The notes under the pieces: generated by a model
What the model was told of the DNA's origin: nothing
The model's input: only the letters and a program-made list of their open reading frames with translations
The model's database searches: none
Position numbers and translations under genes: made by a program
Part shown: positions 9,648 to 19,567 of the stretch, one piece after another
Position numbering within the stretch: position 1 is the first letter of the stretch
How the letters are laid out: each line of letters begins with the position of its first letter
DNA from: Ophiothrix spiculata
Lineage: Eukaryota; Echinodermata; Ophiuroidea; Amphilepidida; Ophiotrichidae
DNA length: 33,581 bases
Assembly: GCA_000969725.1 (NCBI GenBank)
Contig: JXSR01S003768.1
Strand: one strand, 5' to 3'

Positions 9648-9965
9648 AAGGTCATTTCAAGGTTAACTGCAATTATTTGTTGGTCAAGGTCATGCAAAAT
9701 CAACTGTTATTTCCAAGGTTAAATTTTTAAGATGTTTAAACGTTGCCTCAAAGTCATTCGTTCAATTCAAGGTCACTGCAATAGTAACCATTGATCCCTA
9801 TAAATGGACCAGACTTGTATTGCATCATGTAAATAGCACCTGACGTAGATTGTATCCTTGTGACGTAAGGCTGAGGTCATTCAAGTTTTATAGGTTATCT
9901 GAGGGCCAATATTCATAAACAAATCACAAATTTGTCCTGAAGCCATTCAGGATCATCCGAGGTCA
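9648..9965. promoter_or_regulatory. Cluster of AGGTCA nuclear-receptor-type half-sites
   Basis: AGGTCA occurs at 9649-9654, 9687-9692, 9770-9775, 9874-9879 and 9960-9965, all on the plus strand. Two are the extended form TCAAGGTCA (9684-9692, 9767-9775), the known monomer site of ERR and NR5A receptors. Imperfect versions (CAAGGTTA, AAAGTCA) lie between. It could be a degenerate tandem repeat rather than an enhancer. No gene is in range to connect it to. Confidence 0.3.
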
Positions 9966-9989
9966 TTCCAAAATCTTTATGACAACTTT

Positions 9990-10077
9990 ATTGACTTACA
10001 CCTTGAATAGGCAAAAAAAAAACTCTTGGGGGGGGGGGAATGCCCAAGCCCCCATGCCCCCCGTGGTGCCGCCACTG
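9990..10077 (-). mobile_element. hAT-like terminal end, solo
   Basis: Read on the minus strand from 10077, the sequence starts CAGTGGCGGCACCACGGG and continues into GGGGGC-rich sequence. This matches the familiar hAT-type terminus CAGTGGCGGNNCCA. No partner terminus was found to the left, so only one end or a truncated copy remains. The G run at 10028-10038 belongs to it. Confidence 0.5.
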
Positions 10078-10900
10078 TACATCGTGCATTAAAATTGCAG
10101 AATTGCTCCGTGCGCGTTCATAGAGCTTATCATATTTTGATATTTTTTTAGTTGTAGTTTTCAAATACACATATTTCAAATCTTAATGTCTTAAAAGTCT
10201 TAAAATAAAAGATTTTGAAATATACACATGAAATATACACATTTGAATTACTGATGGGGGCATAAAAAATACACTTCATGAATACCCACCTCCAAACCGG
10301 GCTATAATATCAAAACGATATAACCGACTCAGAAAATAGAGCAAACCTGGCCTAAAGCATCGTTTACAATTCCTTAGGTTAAGTTGCTATAGGGATAGTC
10401 TTATGGTATTTATCCTGTCAATTTGCATCAAGGTAGATTTAAGGAATGCAAGTACAACCGCAGTAGGAACATTTTGTTTCATCTATTTACAGAGTGGATG
10501 GTTTTGCAATTCAAATGTAAACCTTTCACACACTTTCACCAGCAATAGCACTGCTTACAATTCTTGAAGCTCTGTCTTGATCCATTGGATAATACCCCTT
10601 AAAATGCATTAAATCGTTTTAATTAAATCACTCAAAATAAAGAATTGCTGGCTCTCTGAGACGTCATATATCAAAGTGTGCTCAATATACGGTCATGAGA
10701 CCGACGCATATTATGTCTTCTGGGCAAACTATTATGTTTTTATTATTACATTAATTTATTGTAATTTAGTCCTGTATATTTGTGTCTTCTGTGTCATGTG
10801 GGCAAATTAATAAATACATATACCGTATGTCCCTGTTATTATTATGCGTATAATTAATATATATATTTTTCGTATGTTCTCTTTTAAATTCGGCACATAA
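10078..10900. other. No recognised feature
   Basis: AT-rich sequence with no coding signal and no copy elsewhere in the window. Confidence 0.4.
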
Positions 10901-11061
10901 AATATGTGTACCGCCGCGGCAAAAGGGTCCAGTTGTCGGCTCGTACATGTTGCTCCTTGTAGCATATCTAATGTATGGTATTTGTATACATCATATATGC
11001 TACAATGAGCAACATATAGGAGTCGACAACTGGACCCTTTTGCCGCGGCGGTACACATATT
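10901..11061. mobile_element. Hairpin MITE H, copy 2
   Basis: The 161-bp palindrome has ends AATATGTGTACCGCCGCGGC and its exact inverse at 11042-11061. The arms match almost perfectly for over 60 bp up to a short loop around 10980. It is related to 8635-8789 through its central and sub-terminal blocks. The outermost bases differ (GTGTACCGCC against GTGGGCCACC), so the two may be sub-families. Confidence 0.85.
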
Positions 11062-11228
11062 ATTATATTTTCCAATTTTCGGGTAATATTAAACTGAGGA
11101 CACTCTAAAATTTGGATCCCTTATAGTGTATATTTTCAACAAATGAGTTCGTTTATTATGAATATATATTACAAATAAGACAATTTTGAGATTTTTTGAC
11201 CATATTAAATCCATTTCCATACAACATT

Positions 11229-11400
11229 CAGTAGCGTAACAGGCGGGAGAGGAAGAGAGTGTCCCCGACAACTTCTGAACGGGCTCAAATAAACGGGAAA
11301 AAAGAGTTGGGGGAAGAGTGAAGGAAAGAGAAAATAGAAAATAAAAAGGGGACGAGAAAAAAGACAAAGAGGAAGAAATTGCGAAACAAATAGCAGAGCT
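11229..11400 (+). mobile_element. Possible hAT-like end followed by a polypurine tract
   Basis: CAGTAGCGTAACAGGCGGG at 11229 resembles the hAT-type terminus CAGTGGCGTAGCCAGG. It runs into about 150 bp that is strongly purine-rich on the plus strand (11240-11397, mostly G/A with few pyrimidines). No inverted partner was found downstream. The long minus-strand frame across it is a Ser/Phe/Leu-rich read-through of the pyrimidine strand. Confidence 0.4.
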
Positions 11401-11439
11401 CTTAAGCAACATATGGGGTATGAATTGTACACTTTGTGG

Positions 11440-11640
11440 TAAAAGCATATAACTTTCCACAAAGTTCAATTGGGTCATTTGAAACATTTTTGAGATATGG
11501 TACATATTGTACATTCTTCAAAATGGCCGCCAGGGGTCAATTCACTTTTGTGCAATGGGGCTAAAATTTCAAGTGTGTCCGATTTTGTTGAAACTGGTCT
11601 CAAATGTTTCGATTTGTCTTCAGGATCAAGAAAAAGAATA
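11440..11640. repeat. Diverged relative of the palindromic-element arm
   Basis: This segment shares GGCCGCCAGGGGTCA, then CCGATTTTGTTGAAACTGG and GTCTCAAATGTTTC with the arm at about 1690-1800 (CATCAGGGGTCA, CCGATTTTCTTCAAAATGG, GTCTCAAAATGTTCC). The spacing is comparable, but identity is far lower than between the palindrome's own arms. It has no inverted partner here. Confidence 0.45.
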
Positions 11641-13169
11641 GTTTGCATGTCATTGTTCTTCAAATGTTCATATTGCACAGCGCGAGAAACTCAGTATTGT
11701 ATCTCTGCAGTATTGTATTATATATCTCCGTACAATATACACAAGATTTACTTAATTCTAGTACAATCATCACACCAGTTATCTGTTATATTTAAGTACC
11801 GACAAAAGCCAGAAATAATAAAACACCGGTATGTACACTTCCGCATGGCTGTACTGTAGGCATATATGCCCATTTACAAGCCCATATATTGTGCACATTG
11901 TGACTGAACTGTCACATTTCTGTTCTTCTTTTACTATGTTTTATAGTCGATCCAAATCAAATTGACCCTCGTTTTTTTGGATTTTGTCAATAATATCAAA
12001 GTTTTAGAAAAGTAATGAAGGAAAAGTTGTTTGTCTTCTCTTGACCCAACAGGATTTTATTTTCATGTTCTTTCATTTATATAAATATGTCCGATTCTAT
12101 TCAAATTTCATCAATTTTGCCCACAATCGAAAGACAATCGTATTCATCAATGTACCTTGGAGGATAAAATCCCCATTAGAAAAAATGATTGCTGCTCGCC
12201 TCAACTTTGAAAATCGGTGTTTTTTCCTGTTAAAATATGTGCCTACCGCAAGACGCTGAAAGATTTCAAATCCGACATTTTCAAATGAAAATTGAAATCT
12301 TTACAAATCTCAATCTCTTTTATATACTAAAATATATCAAACAAATTGATTCTTAAGCTAAACCTGAATTGCATAAATCTCCCTCAGAAGATGAATTGAT
12401 AGGATGAATTTCTAAAATCTATCAAGACAGCAATTTAACCGTAGGTTTTCAAAACAAACCTCTTGGGGTTTTTTCCCCCCTAGATTCGTTTTATACATAT
12501 ATGCTAGGTTATGTTCAAAACACATGCTAAACGTCAGGTGCAAAACTGATAATAAAAATGATGCTGGGTATTACTCTTTTACAGCATCGTTAAAACTTTT
12601 TTTACTATCAAAAAGGTAGATAAGATTGTTTGAAATTTCTTCTCACGTAATTATGGCACTCTCAACGAAATACTTGCAGCACGGCATGATTCAAAGAAAT
12701 GTAATGGTGAATTAATTTCGAGGAGAACGATACCGATTGTGAATGACTACTCAAACAATCGCAAGCATGGTGAATGAGCAGAAAATAGGGACGTGAAGCA
12801 ATATCTGACAGGTCGGGATTATATAAAAGCCATTTGTGACGTGTTACAAACATCCTTTTCCTGATATTATGGATGAAGTAAAAAGCCATTTTTCTTTATT
12901 TCATTTTCACATCCTGAGCATATTAATTAGACAAAATACTATTAAAATCTCATTTAACAGGTTTTTATGGTCTTTAGTTGAGGCTAATCATCTGTGTGCT
13001 CAGATTTTACGATGTCTCTGTTTGCCATAAAAACTTTTTGCCAACTATATGTGAAACAGCCATAACAGTCCTGCACTTGTGATCGAAGGGATCAAAATAG
13101 TACAACAATAATATAATGTAATGTTGTTCCTAAGTGAGGCTTGTGACTGTAAGTTAAGTAGATTTGATG
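11641..13169. other. No recognised gene
   Basis: AT-rich. A short stretch near 12370-12405 (CATAAATCTCCCTCAGAAG) resembles part of the R3 repeat at 13170 and 26075. Otherwise I see nothing in it. Confidence 0.4.
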
Positions 13170-13370
13170 TTTGACAAAACAGCATGACAAATCATGTGAA
13201 GATATGGAACAGATTAAGCCTAGGGCTACATTTGTCTTTCATAAATCCCACTTGGAGGATCAAATGACAGTAAATGTTATAAGTCGACAACGAAGAAACT
13301 ATAACCATTATGTTGTAACGATCAAAGCAGAGTCATAACAACCGTTTGTGTTGATCTTAATATATGATGC
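13170..13370. repeat. Dispersed repeat R3, copy 1
   Basis: This is diverged but collinear with 26075-26235. Shared pieces are CCTAGGGCT, CATAAATC, GAGGAT and TGACAGTA, with an upstream CATGACAAATCATGTGAA matching CATGATCCATCATGTAAA. It is non-coding and the family is unknown. Confidence 0.55.
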
Positions 13371-13675
13371 TCTATACATAAAACAGGACATTAAAAATAT
13401 TCTTAAATGTTTCTATTTATTATTACTTGCGTTATATACACATATAACTATATACCACTTAGAAGTAATGTATATAGTACTGACCGTGCAGGTGCAATAT
13501 CTAGGTTATGCGGAATATAAATACTAAAACTTGATACCAATTTGAAACAACACTTCCAGGTAGCTATTTGTTCTTTCATTTTTCCTACATATGATAATCA
13601 GTGTTTTATCATTGACCATTGACTTCCAACGTAAAATTCATACCGGAAGGGTGTTTTTTTTATATATTGCAGCCC

Positions 13676-13778
13676 GCTAGTCCGAAGGTTCGCCAGCCCG
13701 AAGGTTCGCTAGTCAGAAAATAAAGAAAAAAATGGTCGCTAGTCCGAAAATGAAATAAGGTTTGCTAGTCCGAAATAT
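13676..13778. repeat. GCTAGTCCGAA minisatellite
   Basis: Five units start GCTAGTCCGAA or a variant at 13676, 13692, 13708, 13738 and 13764. The first two are 16 bp apart with GGTTC spacers. The later ones are spread by A-rich insertions. It is non-coding. Confidence 0.8.
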
Positions 13779-14919
13779 AAAAATAAGCACCAAACACGGA
13801 AAGGTAAGTCGTTTCTTAATAGAATACTACAAAAAAACCTTTTTGGGGCTAGATGTGGTGAACATGGAATGGTTCCCGCGGGTATATGACATCTTAAAAG
13901 GTTTTTAAAAATGTTGTTACCGATGCAATGATAAACTCAAAATTGATATTAAGTTTTTGAGATACGGCGCATCAAAGTCACGCGTCATTAAAAGTGTGCC
14001 CTTGCTCATTGGGAAAATAGTGCAACTCACTAGACATCAGCACATTCTCCAAAAGTCATAACATTTTTTCAAAAATGCTACAAACAAAATCATATTATCA
14101 TGAATGATTTAATAACAGTCCAATTAGCAGGATTAACTTAAAAATGTTGTGAAAAACACCATTTTCCAACATATTCTGGAATTAATTTTAGGCAAAAAGA
14201 GTCACATTCTGCCTGCCATCAGGCATTCTTAACCTAGCAGAAATGATCATTTTTAATAAGATCGAGTGTGATTGTGTCAGTGGAAGCCATTTTAACCAAA
14301 ATCTAAATAATTCGAAATGAGGCTTAGATACTGTAAGCAGTGACCACAGTATTGCTATCTACCAAAGATAACCAATTTTCATCATTGAAATTCCTTTATT
14401 CAATTGAAAACATACTCTGCCTAGTTATTTTGGAATAAAATGTGATCAATTCATTTGGTATTCCAAACTATAATTGAAATAAATAAAAAGTGAATTTTGA
14501 CCTAATTATTTACTTGGAGGCAAAGTGCCGGGGGGGGGGGTGTATGTAACGACAATGCAAGATGCCAGAAATTAATTGATGAAATTCAGAATATCTTGGC
14601 ATACATGATCTCTCTGGTGTAGCAGGTAAATGCACCGTTGGTGCACTCAATTATTTTGCACAAAAAATAAAACAATGATAAATGGCAGGTATTTCTTCCT
14701 ACAAAAAATGTCACAAGTGTAAGGCCTATGCACGTTGAGGTCAATTTTAGGGGTTAACTATTTTTTTTTACTACTAGTCCTCTTCCAGCTATTCTATTCC
14801 TATTCCAAACCATTGTGCACAGATCATAACAATACAATATGTACCAAGTTCTATATAAATACCGCTCAGTGTTGTACAAAACTGGTTTTCCCTATTAAAA
14901 GGGAGCTATTCTTGGCTAA
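13779..14919. other. No recognised gene
   Basis: AT-rich sequence with one run of G at 14531-14540. No TIRs, no copy elsewhere in the window and no supported coding region. Confidence 0.4.
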
Positions 14920-15369
14920 CAACATTCAATTTTGAGCCCTGGAGAATGCTGTTCTCAAATGGGTTCGAAATTTGCACCCTATACAATTTATATGGTGACT
15001 CTACCTGCTACGCAAAGAATGATCTCTAAGCTTACATTTGCTTCTGACAGAGCATCGGTTAGCATCAGCTCAGAATCAACTAAAATTACTAAATTTTTTT
15101 ACTCACATGGCAAAGCTGCTTTGAGTGAAAAAATTGGCTTAATTGATAGTCTCCATTGATAGTACCTTTACTTGACATTGCCCCAGAATCTTACCTCTGA
15201 ACACTTCTATCGAGGTACTGTACCCCTGACTGTCTTAGAGGTCATCCTCAAGGTCAACTTCAAGACCTCAAAACAAGAAATTCTTAATATTATTCCTATA
15301 GTGAATTGCAAAAAATTGGCTTCCAATATCAGACTAGGTAATCTGCCCAATGACTTCTGGTTGCAATAA
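14920..15369 (+). pseudogene. Nearly open frame of unknown origin (possible decayed coding remnant)
   Basis: One plus-strand frame is open from 14920 to 15369 (150 codons) except for a double stop, TGA TAG, at 15157-15162. The composition is more protein-like than the surrounding AT-rich frames, with Leu, Ser, Thr and Lys spread evenly and no low-complexity runs. Recognisable segments are TLPATQRMISKLTFASDRA before the stops and LTVLEVILKVNF, NIRLGNLPNDFWLQ after them. I do not recognise a domain. A chance open frame is possible; retroelement or exon debris is the alternative. Confidence 0.25.
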
Positions 15370-15461
15370 TTGAATCACTAAAATTGTCTTAAACTATTAC
15401 GGTTTAAAGTATTTGTGTGCTGTTTAAACAATAACAATAACAAAAGATTTAAACAGTTTAA

Positions 15462-16066
15462 CCCTTGTCTTACCAAGGGGGTAACCCCCCCCCCCCTAAC
15501 GGATGATTCCCTGTCGCATAAAAACGCAAACGAATATGACTTAGGGGTTTTGGGTAGTTGTAAGTTCATCCTTTGTGGTCATTTTAGCGAACAAAATTTG
15601 TAGGTACCACCTTCAGGGGGGTCAGGGTACCTCGTCAAAGTCGGAAGGTAGGGGGGTGGTTGCCACCTGAGAAAATTTTAAGTCGCCATTTTGAAAAATA
15701 TCTGCATGGTATTCACCTAAAACTTACAGAACATATTAGAAACACAATTTCCCTTCTTTATACGCCAAAAACACGACAAAATTCCGATATTTAGAACTTT
15801 TACAGCAAACATTCGATTTGGTGGCCATTTTCGCCCAAAATCGTGATTTTTCCGACTCGGAAGTACTTATGACGTCATAATTACGTAACGCCTTGGCCGA
15901 TTTTCATGATTTTGGTATCAATGGATAGAGGAGACCCTACCCTATACTATGGTATAAAGCAAAGCAAATTTTAGCCCTCCAATTTCAATTTCATAGGGGG
16001 GGGGTGGTGGTAACCACCACCCCGTTAGTAACAAACGTTACAAAATATACGTTGGTAAGTCAAGGG
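15462..16066. mobile_element. piggyBac-like MITE, copy 2
   Basis: The 605-bp element has TTAA on each side (15458-15461, 16067-16070). Its ends are CCCTTGTCTTACC and GGTAAGTCAAGGG, inverted with one mismatch. It is homologous to 4479-5068 along most of its length. It carries CRE-type TGACGTCA at 15870-15877 and ATTACGTAAC at 15880-15889, in a segment missing from copy 1. C/G runs near both ends could pair. It has no transposase. Confidence 0.85.
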
Positions 16067-16070
16067 TTAA

Positions 16071-16664
16071 GATTTCTACACTTACGATTTTAAAGTATCA
16101 ACAATAGTCGTTTCAAGGGATGCATCGCAGTTATCTTTGCTTTCGTCAATGAAGGCTTGTATATAACAAGGTATTGGAGTTGGGATACATGGGGAACTTG
16201 GAAGTACGTCATAGATTAGTTTTATATAACAAAAAACTGTCAAGTATTGCTAGAAACCCTTATATATTTTATTCGATGATACTATGAATAATAGCCATAA
16301 CGAATTTCAAAATTGACATTGGCAGGACCACAATACACCACAGAATATGGTCATATTGACTGTAAAAAGGAAATTGCCATTTACAGAATGAAATTGTAGC
16401 TACATTTGATTTACAACATATTTTAAAACGGCGACTGTCATATTCCCTACATATATGCCATATCTTTGTTTAAATGAGGATACATGTGATAATGATGTTA
16501 TTTGTTTACTTAATAAATGAAAAATGTGATGAAATCGTTTACGATATTTTTCTCATCTCAATACAGTAAGATTTTCGTTATAATTTACGACTACAAAAGT
16601 ATATGTAGGTTAAATGTTTTACATTGTCTACCGAACTATTAAATTTAGCATTTCATGATGTGTA
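16071..16664. other. No recognised feature
   Basis: AT-rich sequence. No coding signal or repeat copy detected. Confidence 0.4.
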
Positions 16665-16850
16665 ATATTATGAGTGCAAAGTCATCATCTATCTCTTTAC
16701 ACTGATTGACTTTAATGGAAATGAGAATAAATTCATGGTACTCAAGTATTGCTTGAAAAATATATAAGTATAGAGTTCGGTTAACTGTGTCTTAAAGTAA
16801 CGTATATACATGCATACGTTGCTTTAATTAAGACACAGTTAAGCGAACTC
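16665..16850. repeat. Dispersed repeat R4, copy 1, ending in a hairpin
   Basis: The left part (ATTATGAGTGCAAAGTCATC, then ATCTCTTTAC) and the right terminus (AAGACACAGTTAAGCGAACT) match the reverse complement of 28672-28845. Between them a hairpin runs from 16773 to 16850: GAGTTCGGTTAACTGTGTCT pairs with its near-perfect inverse across a loop of about 8 nt. The hairpin is formed by two inverted copies of the family's terminus. Confidence 0.7.
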
Positions 16851-17055
16851 AATAGAGACAGTATAGTTTATGATCATAAGTCATGAATTGGTCAGAAAAA
16901 GTGTAACATACCGCTAAATGAGAAAACATCACCAATCTGAATATTTCCCAACACAGGATTAAATATGGACATTTTAACACCATAAAAGTATACATTCAAG
17001 TTTTTAAAAGCTCATACTACAGGGATACCAAATATTCAATGATACTTAGATTATA

Positions 17056-17373
17056 CAGGGTGTGTGACAAATGTGTTAATTTTACTCTCTTCATAGACCT
17101 CTTTTATTCTACATAGCCATAAACATAAAACAAAACAGGTATGGATTTATATTGATAAAACACAGGGCTCTCAACAAGAAAATAGAACTTTTCACTTAAT
17201 ATCCATACGGTGAAATATACAGGGTGGTTAAAATCATATTCATTTCAAAAGGATTCTATGCCTCCATAGGCTATTCGGTGAGTTCTTTATGTCTTAGTAA
17301 TAGTTGACAATGCTTGAGACAAGTTACATTCAAATTTCTGCTTACTATGGCTATTTTGCTGCATTTTGGTATA
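17056..17373 (+). repeat. Three successive mariner-like CAGGGTG ends
   Basis: TACAGGGTG begins at 17054, 17218 and 17372, all in the same orientation and about 160 bp apart. Sequence after the motif differs each time (TGTGACAAATG, GTTAAAATC, ATCAAACATG). These look like left ends of three different MITEs stacked or nested at TA sites. Only the third has an obvious right end in the window. Confidence 0.6.
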
Positions 17374-18440
17374 CAGGGTGATCAAACATGCATTATCTCA
17401 ATAATTAATCTGATCCGATAGACTTTGGTTTATTTGTTACTGTTAAACCGTGCATTTATGGTATTATGCATTTACAACAAGTCATTACTGTTATTCATCC
17501 ACGTTTTACGAAACTTGAACATTATTGAAACTAGTAGTGGAAATACCCGAAAATGACAAAGTTTATCCTCACCAAACTAGAATTAATACATCACCTACAT
17601 CAATAATTGTTGGGCATGGATAGGTATATTTGTCTTTCATTAAAACGTGTGTGAAAAATGATTCTTGTAGGATTTTACCTTTTGGCACGACGACATTCGA
17701 AAGATTGGTAATTTTTCACAATTTTTTGGCTTTTCCTCCACCGTCTTTTCCTCCACCGCCTCCCCCGTTGATTTGGCTCACATTTTGAGCCATAGATCTC
17801 ACAATATTTGTTCAATTGTCTTGGAAATTTTTGCATTTGAAAGACAATTAAATTGCCAAGATAACCATACCAAATGCAGTATATATTAAACTTCTAGAAT
17901 AAAATTACATAAAACTACGAAGAATGAGTCTTTATGTTACATCTCCCCCATATGTGCATATTCATAACCTATGATGTTGTAAGTTTCTCCGGATGCCAAC
18001 CATTTAATTCATTTTACAATGAATCGTGTCAAATGAATCGCATCACCGAATGTACTATTCAACATAATAAGAACTTGGCCTCTTTAAAATTTGATTAAAA
18101 ATATTTTAAAAAGGTCCTTTTCTCACCATCTATAAACTTTGCCATACAAACCAAAAATATTATTTGCAGTGACAAGGTTATCAATCAACCTATTATTCAT
18201 ATACTCAATTTCATTTTGTATAAATCAGAGCGTCTCAGCATCAAATATCTGTTTCTGTTTTTCAGTTTATAACATGTCAATTGATATGCATCGTACAGAG
18301 GAGTAGAATTAATGCATGTTTGATCACCCTGTATACCAAAATGCAGCAAAATAGCCATAGTAAGCAGAAATTTGAATGTAACTTGTCTCAAGCATTGTCA
18401 ACTATTACTAAGACATAAAGAACTCACCGAATAGCCTATG
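17265..18440. repeat. Perfect 131-bp inverted repeat enclosing the MITE
   Basis: 17265-17395 is the exact reverse complement of 18310-18440; I compared every base. The arms extend 107 bp beyond the TA-flanked MITE. Without the MITE, the flanks would join as a near-perfect palindrome centred on TTTGGTATACCAAA, so the MITE sits at its centre. On the left, the arm starts 45 bp inside the second CAGGGTG unit. On the right, the match stops abruptly at 18440. Confidence 0.85.
17374..18331. mobile_element. MITE with CAGGGTGATCAAACATGC ends
   Basis: The 958-bp element starts CAGGGTGATCAAACATGC and ends with the exact inverse, giving perfect 22-bp TIRs. It is flanked by TA on each side (17372-17373, 18332-18333), as in Tc1/mariner-type insertions. 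The interior has no transposase frame. It contains pyrimidine-rich TTTTCCTCCACCG repeats near 17738. Confidence 0.7.
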
Positions 18441-19363
18441 AATGATCGCATGCCAATTTTTTTGCATATGTTGATATTAAAACCGATGATATCTCATATA
18501 TCAAACGGCGTGACATGGCATATGATAAGAACAGTTTATTAGAGAATGGTGGAGTGCATACACAGCTGACACCATGTTATGTGAAGTTTGTTAATATCAC
18601 ATTTCTTCGAATAGTTGTCATAACCAGTATTATTTTAAGGTTTTTAACGCTGAAAGCGTATGATGATAATCAAATCGATAATTTTATATTAAATCCAACA
18701 TGGGTTGAAGTTGGAAAAGAGTAAAATAATAATCTGATTTGGCTTGTGTAAACAGTTTCAGATACTTAATGCCCGTTGCATAAGCATCGAGTGAAATTGC
18801 GAAATTAGCAAATTTGATTCTGTTATCTAACCACCTTTTATTTGTTTATTTAATCTATATATTTATAGTTTATTTTCATTTAATTCTTTCCCTTATCATA
18901 ATTTTTACAATATTTGTCAAGGCATTGGTCATGAAATTTATTCATACATTTGGTGATTCTAACGTTAACATACCATTGATCATAGATCATGTTTCAACTT
19001 GACAAACAAAGAACATTTAAAGAATAGAAATATTGTATTCTTTGTTGCCATTTTGGACCATTTTTAAAATTTGTAACAAATATACAAGAACTTTAGGGAG
19101 AAATATGCATATTGTAAACCCTTTAGGAATTGAATATTCATTTGTTTAAAAGGTGTTTTTCTATACAACTCTAGCCCAATATTAACTTCCAGTTAATATT
19201 TGGACGACCATTTTGAACTTCTTTATACCGTTTTAACGCTGCTCTTACATTTTCATTACTGGTTTTAAAAACGCATTTATGGTCACTATGGACTCGTTAT
19301 GGGCACCAGTGCCAAGTTTTAATAAGCAACTGTTAACAACATTATTTATACTGCTTATCTATA
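18441..19363. other. No recognised feature
   Basis: AT-rich sequence. No repeat copy and no supported coding region. Confidence 0.4.
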
Positions 19364-19365
19364 TA

Positions 19366-19567
19366 CAGGGTGTCCAGATACAAATGCACTACTTTTGTTT
19401 TTAATCATATCTCAAAAACCAATGGACAAAAATTAAAACTTTTTCATAATAATCATTAATAGTTTTTCATCAGTAATATTTTGGGCTATATCCGTTGAAC
19501 CATTCATGAGAAAACTAGAATTGTGTAAGAAGACTAAATTTTGACCCATTCCAATGGGGTTTACCAA
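19366..19567 (+). mobile_element. Solo arm of CAGGGTGTCC mariner-like MITE family M
   Basis: This starts at TA followed by CAGGGTGTCCAGATAC and ends at CCAATGGGGTTTACCA. It aligns along its whole length to the left arm at 20746-20956 and, inverted, to 21732-21923. No right arm in the opposite orientation follows, so it is a truncated or solo end. Confidence 0.75.

Noticed and set aside
9841..9870. TGACGTA motifs as a CRE-type promoter
   Set aside because: Two half-matching motifs only, with no TATA, gene or repeat support.
11089..11514. 141-residue minus-strand frame
   Set aside because: It reads the pyrimidine strand of a polypurine tract and a hAT-like terminus; Ser/Phe/Leu low-complexity with no domain.
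11497..11859. 120-residue plus-strand frame
   Set aside because: It starts within a diverged repeat related to the palindromic-element arm and has no recognisable domain.
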